From Coriaria nepalensis (Eukaryota > Streptophyta > Magnoliopsida > Cucurbitales > Coriariaceae), in NCBI GenBank assembly GCA_027186245.1, contig CP114495.1, forward strand, positions 4,045,001 through 4,109,000: 64,000 nt of DNA, read 5' to 3'. A program made the translations under genes and the position numbers. Position 1 is the stretch's first letter; every line of letters begins with the position of its first letter. The notes under the pieces were generated by a model. That model saw nothing but the letters and a program-made list of their open reading frames with translations, was not told the origin of the DNA and made no database searches. Shown here piece after piece: positions 38,030 to 50,900 of the stretch.

Positions 38030-38185
38030 GGTCACTTGAACCTCAAAGGGTTGATCTAATGGTCAAAGGTCGAGACTTTAGATAAGATCCAACTCGAGAT
38101 TTTAGGGCAGCTATCAGTCAATATTAAACTTCTAACATCAGTGGTGGCTTGGGAGCTGGACGGAAACTAGTCGACTTTAATAGTT
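38030..38185 (+). mobile_element. Possible SINE-like or small non-autonomous element
   Basis: A less A+T-rich block with a box A-like word (ttgatctaatggtc) and, further on, ggtggcttgggagctggacggaaactag, in the style of tRNA-derived plant SINEs. A clear box B and poly-A/T tail were not found, so the class is uncertain. Confidence 0.25.
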
Positions 38186-38839
38186 AAGATATTAATTTAA
38201 AGTATTAAATTTACATATAAGAAATTAAAAAATTTAAATTTAACCGTTAAAATTTTAAGCAATTTTCAATTTAACCCAAACAATCCCAAAAAAAATCAAA
38301 ACTATAAACATTTTAATTTTTTAAGGGTTAGTTAACTTTTCAATTCTTGTATAGTTTAATTTTTACGAATTTATCACTATGTAGTGTACGGCCAATTTTT
38401 TTAATCTGTATATAGTCTAAATGAGACATGTTAATCAATATAATAATTTTTATGTTCATTGAGATGACGTAATATACTATTCATTAAAAAAATTTATTAA
38501 TTACTTTCATTACTTTTATTTTCTCCTCTATTAATCTATTGTTTTCTTTTATACTCCAAATTCTCCCTTTTTTTCTAAAAAAAAAATGAAAAAATTAGAG
38601 TGAAAAAAATGAAACCTAATTGAGTTTCTCTTTCAAAAATTAATCTAACTCATTTGACTTTTTTAAGAGAAAAATCGATAGAAATAATATGATTTTTTCA
38701 TGAAATAACCAAATCGAATTAAATCTTCGTAAGAAATCCGATCAAATTAATTCTAGTTTTTCTTAGTTCATCTTTGGATCGATTATACTGAAACCAGGCC
38801 TCCAATGGACCTTCATCTACTGAATCTTAACCCTTTACC

Positions 38840-39000
38840 TACTCAGCATATATAACCCTCATTTATTCTCTCTTCTCTTTAATTCTGAACGAGGGTTTTC
38901 TTAATTTTGCACCGTTAAGAGTATTTAACTCTCTGGTTTATTCTTCTTCTTCTCTGATAGATCTAGGGTTTGTGATTCTAGTACTTTCTTGATTATTGAA
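38840..39000 (+). promoter_or_regulatory. Promoter/5'-leader-like sequence without a gene
   Basis: A TATA-like catatataaccc at about 38847 is followed by pyrimidine-rich leader-like sequence (ctcatttattctctcttctcttt) and a word ctagggtttgtgattctag typical of plant 5' leaders. No open frame follows. It may be a relic promoter or the start of a non-coding transcript. Confidence 0.3.
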
Positions 39001-39355
39001 GTTGAATATCTGTTACAAAGAGTTATATATTAATTCTTGGTAGAAAATACTAGGTTGTTAGATTTAAAATTTGGAATTTGAGAGTTTGATTTTCACATAT
39101 GTTTTTATATATACATAATTGTAAAAATTATTTTTATATAATAAATAATATAATATATGAAAATAATATATATAATTAAAATGAAATTCGATATATTACA
39201 TAAGTATAGATCATACTTTATATTGTCTCAATATAAATAAAGTAACTTCAAAACTTTATTCTCTTTTCTCCTGTCTCTCAATGAAAATTGACACTAATTG
39301 AAGAAGCTTTAAAATATATCACGTGGGGCGGGTGGGGGCAGCATATTATTCTGCA

Positions 39356-39395
39356 CTCTGAATCCATCTGAAAATCTCTGAATCCATCTGAAAAT
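39356..39395. repeat. 20-bp tandem duplication
   Basis: ctctgaatccatctgaaaat occurs twice in a row without a mismatch. Confidence 0.85.
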
Positions 39396-39696
39396 CTGAA
39401 AGTAAAATTGATTCATTGAATTGCCCCCATGTGCTCTTACCAATTCTCCCGACAATTAAAGACCCAGTGTCGAGTTTTTTGAGGATTCTTCCCAATTTTG
39501 TAAAAACCTTTTTACAGTTGATAAAATGGTATTTCTGATGTAATTTTTCCTTCTTTAAATAAAGTGCTTTGGCTGTTTAGTTTAAATAAATATATATATA
39601 TTAAAGACCTTAAATCCTAAAACATCATGTGTTCCTTGATAAATACAACTCCAGCTTAAGCATGGATTGATAGTGATCATGACAGACAAAACACAG

Positions 39697-39716
39697 GCGA
39701 GCTAGCACTAGCTCGC
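39697..39716. repeat. Perfect short inverted repeat
   Basis: gcgagctag and ctagctcgc form 9-bp perfect arms around a 2-base centre (ca). Confidence 0.85.
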
Positions 39717-39834
39717 GAGCAAGTGTGCTTCAGTTTTTGGGTACACAGACGAAGATAACGAGTGATCGTCCCTTGTCTCAATTTCAGACAAAATGGGGCA
39801 GATGGGCATTTTTTTTTTTTGGTTTGGTGATAGG

Positions 39835-39835
<1 letters not shown>

Positions 39836-39877
<42 letters not shown>
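39836..39877. repeat. (CT)21 microsatellite
   Basis: Forty-two bases of uninterrupted alternating C and T. Confidence 0.95.
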
Positions 39878-39880
<3 letters not shown>

Positions 39881-40770
39881 AGTGACTCCTTTTTTGCTTT
39901 AGGGCCATGTTACGATTGACAGGGCGTGCATCTGCGAATTGATAAGAGAAACTACAAAAAAAAAAAAAGGTCAAGATTAAAAATCACAAGTTTGATACTT
40001 TCAAACCCCTAAATTTGGTGGTCTAAAAGAATTAAAAATTAAAAATTCTTAGCCCGGAAATACTATTTGATTATATGAAATGTTATAGCGAAATAAAGAA
40101 TCAAGTGATAAATGAGAGGAAGAGATAAGGCGGAGAAGTTTGTTTTAGTTAGAGGTGAAGTAGACGAAATATAACTAAAAATTTAAAAATAAAATTTAAA
40201 AGTTTTGAAAATAAATATACATTTTTTATATAATTAAATTTATAATTTTAGATTATTTATATCTGTCATGATTAATTGTTTGACCGGATAAATAATAAAT
40301 AAGTATATTAATATAAAATTGATTTAAAAATATTTTTAAAAAATTGTAAGTAAAAAATAAATTTAAATTTTGAGGCTTAAAAAAAGTAATAAAAAAATTA
40401 TTTGGGGCCAAAATAAAAATTTAAAAGATAATTAAAGTATCATTCGTTCAATCAAGAATTCTAAGATCACTTTAGATCAAGATGAGACAGTCAATTCAAA
40501 CTTATCTAACATTTAATTTTTTTTTTTTCTAACATTTTGATTATTCAGATCAAGAATTCTTATAATAGATCTTATAGATTTTTTTTTGGGGCCAGAAAGC
40601 TCTTATTGATCGAAAAGCATATCTTTTGCCAGGACTCTATATATTAAAAATATAATTCAGAAGCATATACTTTCACTTCTATTTTGGGGATTCTCGGAAC
40701 AATAGGCCACATGTACCCTTTTTATGTCACTGCTCCTAACGAATAAAAAAAATTTAAATAAAAAAAAATA

Positions 40771-40776
<6 letters not shown>

Positions 40777-40823
<47 letters not shown>
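40777..40823. repeat. (AAT)n microsatellite
   Basis: About 15 uninterrupted units of taa/aat. Confidence 0.95.
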
Positions 40824-41452
40824 TGGGTGCTTTCGGCAACTTTGTAGGCAGTGGAATTGCTTAGTCATCCATTCAATGGCATGTGAAAACAAACATTTTG
40901 GTAAACCCCCATTTCCCCACATCTACTTTTTCTAAATTTATCAGAAACACATGCACCAATCACTACACTGTGTCTTTTCCCTCTTGCTTGCTTTCCGACA
41001 CTTTGCAAGTAATAATAATAAAAGCTTACAGTAATTTTCAAATTCATGATTTGATTAAAACAATTTTCTAAATTTACGTGATTAAGAATTTTATTAAAAA
41101 AAAAAATTCATGATTTTTTATCGCGTAGATGTAAAAAAAACATATTTATTATAAATTTTGGAAAACTTGTTGGGATAACTGCGTCTGCTGCTGCCCCCAA
41201 CTTGAACTTCAAACAGAGTGCCGTGAACAGATCTTCCATTAATTGCATTAAATTTCTTACTTTTTAAAATTTCTCTTTTACATTTTTTGCAATCATGAAG
41301 GAATTAAAGAGAATTTGAGATATAAGGGGTTGGAAAATTATAGAATTACTTGAAACGAGAGGAGAGGACACGTCTATTTAACAGATTTTTACGGGGTAGG
41401 CCCAGCGAAGTAGAAAAAGAGAAATTTACAATATTACACGTGGCAAACGCCA

Positions 41453-42103
41453 TCAACTGGGCGGGGCGGAGGCGGAGCTAGAGCTGGCAGCAGAGAGGAA
41501 CTCAGCGACGGCACTCATGGCTCGAATCTGCATCTCAAGCGCGGCTATATAATCAGTAGCTTCGTCTAGAATCACCGGCAGCGGTTGTTTCCGGCAACCG
41601 GGAACCAACCTTCCGAGGACACGAACTTTCCTCTGCACTGCCGGTAGAGACTTGCCTTTCAACCGAAGAACGGCCACTCTCGGCTTCTTGGACCGAAAAT
41701 TCCCGGTTGCTGTAACTCTCTGCCGCTTATGCTTCATAAACTTAAGCTTAAGCCGATTAGTCAAGATCGCTCGGCTCCACCTAGTTATCCCCTTCGCAGC
41801 CACAGCTAGGACTCTATCAGCCGCCTCACGAACGGCTCGGCCACGGCGTGGTGCCTCGTTAGGAGCCAAAGCCGAGGAGCTGGATGCGGAAGAAGTGGAG
41901 CCGATCCTGACTTGGCTCAAGGCTCGGATTAGCTTGGACGAATATATTTGCTGTTGAGCTTCAGATTTCCATCTGTTATGCTGATTATTCTGATTTGGAT
42001 GATCATCTTTCTGCGGCTGAATTTTCTTCTTCTTTTTCCTTCTGGTAGAATCGCACGAACGGTCAGGATTCGCTACGAGATTGGAAACCAGATATGACGC
42101 CAT
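41453..42103 (-). CDS. Atypical bHLH transcription regulator, AIF/bHLH147-150 type
   Basis: A nuclear regulator of the plant non-DNA-binding bHLH class; Arabidopsis relatives (bHLH147 to bHLH150, including the AIF proteins that bind ATBS1) restrain growth and brassinosteroid-related cell elongation by forming inactive dimers. The single-exon frame codes 216 residues with a basic cluster RRKKKKK at 21-27 (likely nuclear signal), a conserved-looking segment RGRAVREAADRVLAVAAKG at 87-105 followed by TRWSRAIL, and the HLH at about 151-203: first helix LPAVQRKVRVLGRLVPGC, short loop, second helix from DEATDYIAALEMQIRAM. The basic region lacks the His-Glu-Arg residues for E-box contact, as in the family. 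The ATG at 42103 is the first in frame, and length fits the family. A Ser/Ala-rich C-terminus ends at TGA. The family call is secure from the HLH block; the exact orthologue is not assigned. Confidence 0.93.
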   Translation of the reverse strand: MASYLVSNLVANPDRSCDSTRRKKKKKIQPQKDDHPNQNNQHNRWKSEAQQQIYSSKLIRALSQVRIGSTSSASSSSALAPNEAPRRGRAVREAADRVLAVAAKGITRWSRAILTNRLKLKFMKHKRQRVTATGNFRSKKPRVAVLRLKGKSLPAVQRKVRVLGRLVPGCRKQPLPVILDEATDYIAALEMQIRAMSAVAEFLSAASSSSASAPPS

Positions 42104-42235
42104 CCAATCCGTTTTCGATCCGAGATTCCTTCCTTCTTGATTTCTTCAACTCAGAATCAGAAAAGGACGAATTGGAATTCTCCGATCGAATCTATCGCTT
42201 CTTCCGAAAGAAGATGACGAGACGATGGAGGAGAT

Positions 42236-42266
<31 letters not shown>

Positions 42267-42360
42267 TAAACGGAACGGAGTCGTTGAAGTGTCCCGTCTG
42301 ATGTAAGGTGTTGTTAAAGAGGGAGGGTGATAAAGGAATCAAAAAGGCAGTTAAAGGCTT
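42104..42360 (-). promoter_or_regulatory. 5' leader of the bHLH gene with CT/GA microsatellite
   Basis: On the gene's strand the sequence upstream of the ATG is pyrimidine-rich; 42235-42263 is a GA repeat on + (CT on -), common in plant 5' leaders and promoters. A poly-A run and TA repeat follow at 42372-42412. Confidence 0.5.
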
Positions 42361-42371
42361 CTTTACTTACT

Positions 42372-42376
42372 AAAAA

Positions 42377-42410
<34 letters not shown>

Positions 42411-42414
42411 TATA
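42372..42414. repeat. A-run followed by TA microsatellite
   Basis: An uninterrupted run of about 23 A leads straight into about ten TA units. Confidence 0.9.
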
Positions 42415-45200
42415 ATTATCACGTTTTTTATATTAAAAAAATCTTCGTGATTCCTACATCTTTTTCATATAAATGGCAAGCCTAACTTCCTTTTCATATA
42501 CAGCTATATAATCAAAATTTTTAAATAAATAAATAAATAATTAATTAATTAGTTCCTACATCTTAATCAAATACTCGAATCTATTTTGTTGAGGAAAAGA
42601 ACTAATCAAATTAAATAAATCACAAAACTTTTAGATAAGAGAGAGGGAAGTGAAAATGATAGTTTAATAAAAAATTATTCGTTTTACGCTTAAATAATCC
42701 TACTTGAACCATTTTTTTTCTTCTTACTTAACTAGCTTTTAGCCTAGTGCCGGGTAAGTCGAATATTATTTGCTTAAATTTTAATTGTTATTTTTTTAAA
42801 AAAAATTAATTTATAGAGTTGATTAATATTTTTCCTCTTTTTGGTGGTAGAGTTTCGATAGGCTCTTTCCAGATCATTGATGATAGATCGGTAACTATAT
42901 CAATCAATTTGAGCCTTGAGATCAGTTTCTAAAAACTGGCCTAATTAGATTCATATTGATAATATAAATTACTTATTATTCAAGTGTTTGAGAAATTTAT
43001 AAATACTTACATATATATATATATAATATAATATAATATTTTATGAGCTCGTGTTTACTAAATTATATCACAGCGACACATAATTTCTAATATTATATAA
43101 AATAATATTTATAATTATAATAAAATTTCATTTATTATATTAATCATAAAATATATCTAATTAAAAATATCATTAGAAGATAAAAAGTTTGATTATTTTA
43201 AATAAATAAATAAAAAATGTGGGGCTTACAGCTAGACTAACATGCCTAAATAACCACATTGTGCCATTTTGATTGGTTTTATATGGACCCAAAAGACGTT
43301 TCATAATCATGGACCCAGTCCCCTCATTCTCACCAGAAATCATGGTTTTACCATGTGCAATCAACACATTAATATTACAAAAAAAAATTAATAAAAAAAA
43401 TAAAAATTTGAATGATAGATGATAGAAACACTAGGAGGCACTATGATGTGCCAGTGAAATTGCTTCCTTGAGGCGAGACAAAAAAAAAAAAAGCAGCTAG
43501 AAGCAGAATAGTATGAGCCTATGAGGCATAGAGAAACAGAGTCACAGAGAGACATAATTTGTATGCTTACAACATACCGGATTCCGAAACGGTGATTGAA
43601 GGATGATTCAGATGAATCTGCAAATCCAACCAGCATTTATATGGATAAGACCTTACCTCTAGTTGTGGGTTTCATTCAATTTCAAGTTTGGAAAAGTTTT
43701 GTCTTCGATAAGACCTAAACAGTAGATTTCTTCAATTTCACTTACTTTTAAAACAACATTCCGGTTTACATATACTAGTCTGTGTTAGATTTTAGTCTTG
43801 GCACCTAAGTAAGTGACTTACATGTGCTAATCATATTGTCTAATGATGGTCTAACAATCCCTAATCAATTAAACAAGTTGCCTTCTAATACACAAAAAAA
43901 AAATAATGCCTTAAACCACAAGTTTTTGTTTTTTCGTCCTCTCACTCAGTGTACTACTAGTTTCAATAACTATAGTAATCAGATTGGATTACAGCTAAAA
44001 ACTGTTTAAACGCATCTTTCTCTTTTGAAATTTTGGATTTTCCCATGTGCAGATCATGAAAATTATTTGGTGTAATAAAACCAAATCACGCACTGTGGAT
44101 AATATCCACAAATGAATAAGGCATTTATTAATGGGTATGATCTACTTATAAACTAATAAATTCTATCTCCTTTTATATATTATTTTATTTATTATATAAT
44201 TTATGAAATAATATTTTTAAAAATTGTTCAAACGATTCTAAATTTAAAATTTTTATATAATATTTAAAATTATATTTTAAATTTATCTGATAATACGGTG
44301 ATTTAAATCACGCTGCATTTCAATCATAATTTTTAAAAAAGAAGAAAAGTCTGTGAGGTTTGATTTCAGATGCGACGAGGAAAAATTCAATATTGATATA
44401 AATCATATTCTTACATGTCACTTCACAGGCAAAACCTCAACAACTAGAGTTAAATATATTTTTTACCGACTTTTAGTCTCTAGGATTCATCGTTCGTCCG
44501 CTTCTGTTCAATAGGACCATGCTCAGTGTCAATCTGTGTTGATTAAAAGCAAGTCAAATTGACTAAAAAGGAAGGATTAATGAACAGAGCTGCTAATAAA
44601 GTGGCTAATTAAAACTGGCTAATTACAATGAATTTCACCCCGTGGTAAATATCCTTGAATAGCAAGATCTGATCTCTTTAGGTTACTTGTGGAGACAAAA
44701 CAACTTTTTGACCACTTCGTTCGTGTAGACTGGTTTTTACTTCTTTATTGTTGCACTACTGTGTCTTTTCTCATTGTCCAAATCAATAGTAGACTTCGAT
44801 TTGGACTTGAAATCAGTTAAAACTGTTCCAATTAGAGTGTCCTGTACGACTACTCTCCATTTCAAGTGCAGTATAAAATATACATTACACTTAATTGTAT
44901 GTAAACCATAAGTACATTTGAGATGGAGAGGAGTTGCTTCCGTCCTAAAATTTATGAACCCCAATCCCAACTCACTAGATGAGGTTAAACATTCAATTAG
45001 GTAGATAACTAATACGGTCCGGGATAGTCTAGTGGAGCATGATTTACTAATAATCATAACTTCAGTACAAAGATAAGTGGTAATACCACCTAATCTAGAC
45101 TGATCTCAAGCATTTCGACTTCTCTTATGTAGATGGATACTTTCTTAAGCAGGCCTGGCTAGTTAGTTAAGCTGTTTCTTCAATGATGACATCTATTTAA

Positions 45201-45310
45201 AACATGCTTCTTACCATTGTTTGGCATTTTGGGCACAAGGGTTTGTCTTAAAAAGGTAAACGCGTAATCTCTAGAACATGCATCTTTCCATCGTTTGGCC
45301 AGTTTTGGGC
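45201..45310. repeat. Two imperfect direct repeats of about 35 bp
   Basis: aacatgcttcttaccattg at 45201 and aacatgcatctttccatcg at 45275 begin two copies that both continue tttggc...ttttgggc, 74 bases apart. Confidence 0.75.
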
Positions 45311-46029
45311 TTATTGATTGGTCGGATAGACGCAACAAAAACGGGATGTGAACAAGCGATGCTGGAGAGGCCTCACTAGTCTCATGAATAGAACTAGACT
45401 TTTAAAACCATTCACAAGCTATGGTATAAAGCTAGTACAAATGGTTAAGAGACTTGGGTTTATTCTTGCAACATGCTCATTGGGAAAAAAAAAAAACCCT
45501 ATATATATATATGTAATGTCTAAATTTGTAAGGGTGCGTACGTGTATGACAACATTCCAAATTTTCGAATAACAGTCGACTTTACCTTTCAAGATCTAAC
45601 AGGCTAAAACGCTCAACTATGCAATTTCAACACAATCCATTAGCATTCTGCATAAGAAGAGACTAAGAACAACTCAAGAGTGTACAGTACCTCATATTGA
45701 TCCATAGGAACGGACGTACATGCTTCCCGGATATGAAAGATTAAAGAGCCAAACGAAAGCCTGCAGCACAATAGTTTAGGATGCAAGTTGACAGGGTTCT
45801 GTTGAAAAGGTTCTGGCTCACAAGCGGGAGAAAATCAACCTCATAAACTATATAAACAATGATCCTGAGGAATACTCGAAGAATCATACAGTAAAAGCTT
45901 CTTCTCCTTAACAATTTTAGAAATTAGGTCATTCCAATTTGAAATACTAAAGATGTCATGAATGATGATCGTAATCAATGCATCTAATAATTTTTCATAT
46001 GCCAAATCCATGTTTGCGGTTTATTTTGT

Positions 46030-46176
46030 GGTTAATTGCTAGGGATAGTTAATTGTGATAGTTAATTGTGGTTAATTGTGATAGTTAATTGCTACAGATA
46101 GTTAACTGTGATAGTTAATTGTGGTCATTCCAACTTCAGGACCGAAGCTGAATTTGCTAGAGATAGTTAATTGTGG
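46030..46176. repeat. Short tandem repeat of a gttaattgtgata unit
   Basis: About eight copies of gttaattgtg/gttaattgct in 150 bases, most spaced 10 to 17 bases apart. Confidence 0.75.
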
Positions 46177-47959
46177 TTTATTTAAGCCGTAATAGAACAA
46201 ATTCGCAAGCAATTATGATAATATTAAAATATAATAACCGGTAAGTTAGTTTAGATAATTGATTAATATTTTTAAAATCATGAATAACCAATTCAACCAG
46301 TTATTAAATATCTATATTTATGGTATTTTATAGCATAACTACTATATATATATATATATATAAATAATGTAGATGATCAAATTATCAATTATTAAGCATC
46401 AAAGACTTAAACTATGATGAATTATGTTTGAATTTAAATTATGTATTTGATATGATTTTGAAATTTTGATACAAGTTTAATTATAATATAATCTTTTTGT
46501 TGGATTGCTAGTTTTGTTGCTTAAATAAGTTTATTTTTTATTTATTTTAAATATGTATATGATTTTAAATATTTTAATTAACCGGTTAAAAAATTACATC
46601 CAATCGCTTATTAGGATGAATAAAAATCCAGATATAACTTAATTTGGTTTATTTTTGGATTGAAAATTAAATAACCGTATCTTTTGGATTGAGATAAAAA
46701 ATAGAAAAATCTAGTCCATTAAAACCACATACAACCCTATAAACCACATAAAGCCTAAAGGTCTAGCTTACCTATATTTTTTAAGAATTCGATCAAAATT
46801 TGTAAGAAAAAAACCCACATATGATTCTTCATGCTTAACTTTTCATTTAACTTTGTTAAAATGATTCTTCAAATATAATATTAAACTTATTTTAATAATT
46901 TTTTTCTCTCTCCTTTTAATTTAAGCAAATGATATATATAATAATATTTAATAGATTTTTAAAGAATGGAATAGAGAACAAGTATCATATTATCTAAAAT
47001 AGATAATTTGATGATATAACCTTATTTCAATAACTGAGTTGCTAAATAGACTATTTTTCATCTTTTTTTTTATACGTGACATGTATAATTAAAATAAATT
47101 AAAAAAGATGAAAATATAATAATTGGAATGACTAAAAAAATCTTTAAAGAACCCTAAAACAATAGTCTTCTTTCTTTTTCCCTCTTCTCACACGTGAACA
47201 TGACTTCCTCTTCTTCGAACATGACTTCCTTCTTTTTCCATCTGTTTTATCAACAATCTATGTTTCTTCTTCTTTAAGCCAATAGCAAATTGGGGTCTTC
47301 TTTTTCATCTTACCAACCGTGTATCTCTTCTCTTCTTCTTTGCATCTTAATTCTTCTTTCTCTTTACTTTAGCTATCAAACTCGCACGACGATCAATGGA
47401 TAACAAAGAACGCTATGGAGAAAATCAAATTCACACAATACGAATTTCTAATAAAAGTTAGGTTTAGACTTTGATCTTTTTTGTCTGTGAAATCTATAAT
47501 CTTGAATTTTTTTTTATCTCAATCTAAATTTACTTGACCACAAACCGAGATCACAGTTCGAGCTTGAATTTTGGGACTGAGATCTTTGTGATCTCATTCC
47601 AAAATCAAAATCCTAGGATGAGATCATAGTTCATCTCAAGGATTTCAAACTAAGATGAACTACGATCTCAGTCTAAAATCTTGATATTTGGTATGAAATC
47701 TAAAATTTCGGACTGAGATCATGGTTAATCTCAGAGAACATATTTTATTAGTATGTTTAAATACTATGTGATTCAATTCATCATTTTTTTTTTGTTTATT
47801 TTTAGGGAGATGTATCACCTAAACTTTCATAGACTTGAAGTTCGATGATCATTTTCCTTGCGCGATTACTAATCGTTCAAGGCTACACGCAGTGATTTTA
47901 AATATTAAGAAGAAACTTAATTAGAGACAGATTGAAAGGTTTTGGAAATCATGCTTTGG

Positions 47960-50900
47960 CTACTTCATGAAGGTGGATGATAGACTTTCATTCTCTACTG
48001 AGTTAGTCAAAGTTTATATCCTCCTTCAAGCTCAGTTCACAAATAAGTATGGGGTATGGTGCATCATAAATGGCCATCCTCTCTGTCACTCAATGAAAGA
48101 GTATGCTCTAGTTACTAGATTGAGATGTCATAAGCCACCGGCCTTACCTCACAAACTTATCAAAAATGCAGATATGATGGATTAATATTTTGAAAGGGAA
48201 TGATAAAATTACATGTGGTGAGCTTACTTAGATTTTCAACAATTCCAGTTGTAGAACTAAAAGGGGTGAAGAAGATGGAGCTTATGCGAGAAATGTTGAA
48301 GAATTACAGTTCAAGTTAACTCTGGCTACTTCTTGGCGGCTGCCCTTTTAGGTATTGTGAGGAAGAACAACTTGTTAACTTATTATATATAGATGGTCTT
48401 GGGCCTTAAGGTTTTCAAGGACAATCATTGGGGTAAAGTAATACATGCGAGAAGCATTAAATACATCAAGAGGGATGGCCTACAGATTAAGGCCAAGAGA
48501 GTTGTAAGTAGAAAATATGAGGCTGATGAGAAGTGGGACATAAACGATTTTCCACTCGCCATCGAGGTAATTAGTACACTTAGATTTATAGTAAGTTTGT
48601 ACTAATTCAATTTGTTCTTTCTTAGTACTTTTTTATATTACCGTGCTTATGGGCTTTTAAGGCGATTTTCAGTATTGGAGAGATGTTTGGGCAACATTTG
48701 AAGAAAACTCGTAGGTTACAGATCCTTAATTAGATGATGGATACAAAAGGAGATGCAAAGATAATTAAGCCAATGTACATAAGGATTGTCAATGTTCTAA
48801 AGAACCGAGATGTTAGTTTTGATTACAATCTAAACAATAATTTTATACTCTAATTATTTAATTGACCGAACTATCTTTTAATCTAACATTATTTTAATTA
48901 TATAGGTTAAAGTGCATAGAATCTTACACCCGTCAATGAGAGAAGAGTGCAAGCCTTATATAACCAGCTTTGACCTGTTCGATTGTGGGTTGAAGATATA
49001 GAAATTAATCATGTGGCACCTTTAATGAATGATACTAGAGTGGATGAAGAATCTTTTGAAGAATTGTTTCAACAAGATGATGTAGAAGAGGACGAAGAGG
49101 AAGAAGAGGGCGAGGAGGAGGAGGAGGAAGAAAATAAGGAGGAGTTAGAAGATGTGGATAACGAGGATGAGGTAGAAGGGGTGGAAGGACATTATCTAAC
49201 TGCACCAATCGTAGATTGTGACTTGAAGGATTTCATCCAAAGGATGGTAGGAAAGATAGAGGAGCTCAATTAGAAAATGGAGCACAACTTTAGTTATAAA
49301 TCGGGGTTCTTGATAATAGTTTTGATTAGAGATTAAGTGGGTTAGAGCATCATCGGTTTGATTACTGAAAAATTAGATTGTACAACCTATTGGCCCTTTG
49401 GTGCAGACGATGAAGTAGCTTCACAACATGGCTTGGTTGACCATGATATATTCCGGATATATGGGATGCCAACCTAAGATGGTATGAATTTTAATTTTAC
49501 ATTATAGATTTATCATCATCACATTAATAAACTTAACACTTGTCATGTAGGGGTAATTGTTGCCGGTCCCTCCTTTTCAAATATCGAGGCTCGTGTTTAG
49601 GTTAACAGAGAGGCCGATGGGCTGACAGTATGAGATAGTAATGAATTTTCATTATTTTTATTTTTTCATATCATATATTATTGTTTGTCACACTAATTAG
49701 AGTTACAGTATTATATATGCATCTATCTTTGGTGCCCTCCCCTCTAAATATCAAGGCTAAGATTTCAGGAGACAAATTAGGTAGTGACTTACCAGGTCGA
49801 GATTGTGATGGTAAGAATTTTATTTTATTTTATTACTTTTTTTTATATCTTATATTTTTTTCATGACACTAATAAAATTAACATTTGTTATGTAGGGGGC
49901 ATTGGTGCCAGTCCCTCCTTCCCTCCAAATATCGAGGCTTGGGTTCCGATTGATAGAGTGGCCGATGAGCCAACATTATGAGATGGCAAGGAATTTCATT
50001 ATTTTTCTCTTTTTATATCATAAATTATTGTTCATCATACAAATGTAGTCGCAAAATTTTCTATGTAGCTGTCGTTAGTGTCGGTCCCTCCCCTCTAAAT
50101 ATCGAGGCTCATATTTTATAAGACGAAGTAGGTGACGATAAGAATTTATATTGTTTTTTTAATATCTTATATTTTTTCATGACACTAATAAAATAAACAT
50201 TTGTTATGTAAGAGTTGTTAGTGCCGGTCCTTTCCCTCCAAATATCGAGGCTCGAGTTTCGATTGACGTAGTGGCCTACGAGTCAGCATCCCGAGATGGT
50301 AAGGAATTTTTATTATTTTTATCTTTTCATATCATAGATTATTATTCATGACACTGATAAAGTTGTAGTATTTTCTATGTTGATGTTGTTGGTGTCAGAC
50401 TTTCCCCTCCAAATTTTGAAGCTCTGATTTTGGGAGACAAATTAGGCGATGACTTGCTAGGGTGAGATGGTAATGATAAGAATTTTAATTTTCTTTAATA
50501 TCTTATACATTTTTTTTATGGCATTAAAAAAATTAATATTTGTTATGTATGAGTTGTTTCGGTCTTTCCCCTTCCAATATTGAGGCTTAGGTTCTAGTTG
50601 ACAGAGTGGCCGATGAGCCAGTAGCTCGAGATGTTAAGGAATTTTCATTATTTTTATCCTTTCATATCATACATTATTGTTCATCACATTGATAGAGTTG
50701 TGGTATTTTCTATGTAGCTATCGCCGGTGTCGGACCCAGCCCTCTAAATACTGATGCTCAAATGTTAGATTTTCATTTTTTGAAAAAGAATGTTAGATTT
50801 TATTTTATTTTTTCCAAAATCTTATACGCTTTGATGTTGTGAAGGGGTGACTGGAGATGGTAGGGTCATGAGGAGAGTAACCCCGGCCATACGATGCCAA

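Larger units (their letters stand above)
35374..41440. other. Intergenic DNA, no supported protein gene
   Basis: Very A+T-rich, with poly-T runs and TA tracts. It contains the SINE-like sequence, promoter-like stretch, 20-bp tandem duplication, palindromic hairpin and microsatellites listed separately. Open frames such as 39708-39974 only arise from the CT repeat. Confidence 0.6.
42415..47022. other. Intergenic DNA between bHLH gene and MULE C
   Basis: No gene with recognisable similarity. Open frames at 43388-43636, 44737-45057 and 45348-45572 have no identifiable domain and no splice or codon support. Local repeats are listed separately. Confidence 0.55.

Noticed and set aside
39708..39974. 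Open frames through the CT microsatellite on both strands
   Set aside because: The Arg-Glu and Ser-Leu repeats only reflect the dinucleotide repeat.
40657..40839. Poly-Leu open frame
   Set aside because: Produced by the AAT repeat, not a membrane protein.
43388..43636. Possible secreted or membrane small protein on the minus strand
   Set aside because: Hydrophobic part comes from A/T runs; no start context, homology or splice support.
49551..50790. CRISPR-like regular repeat spacing
   Set aside because: Units are about 140-180 bp with diverged repeats and splice-like borders in plant DNA; it does not have the short identical repeats and unique spacers of a CRISPR array.
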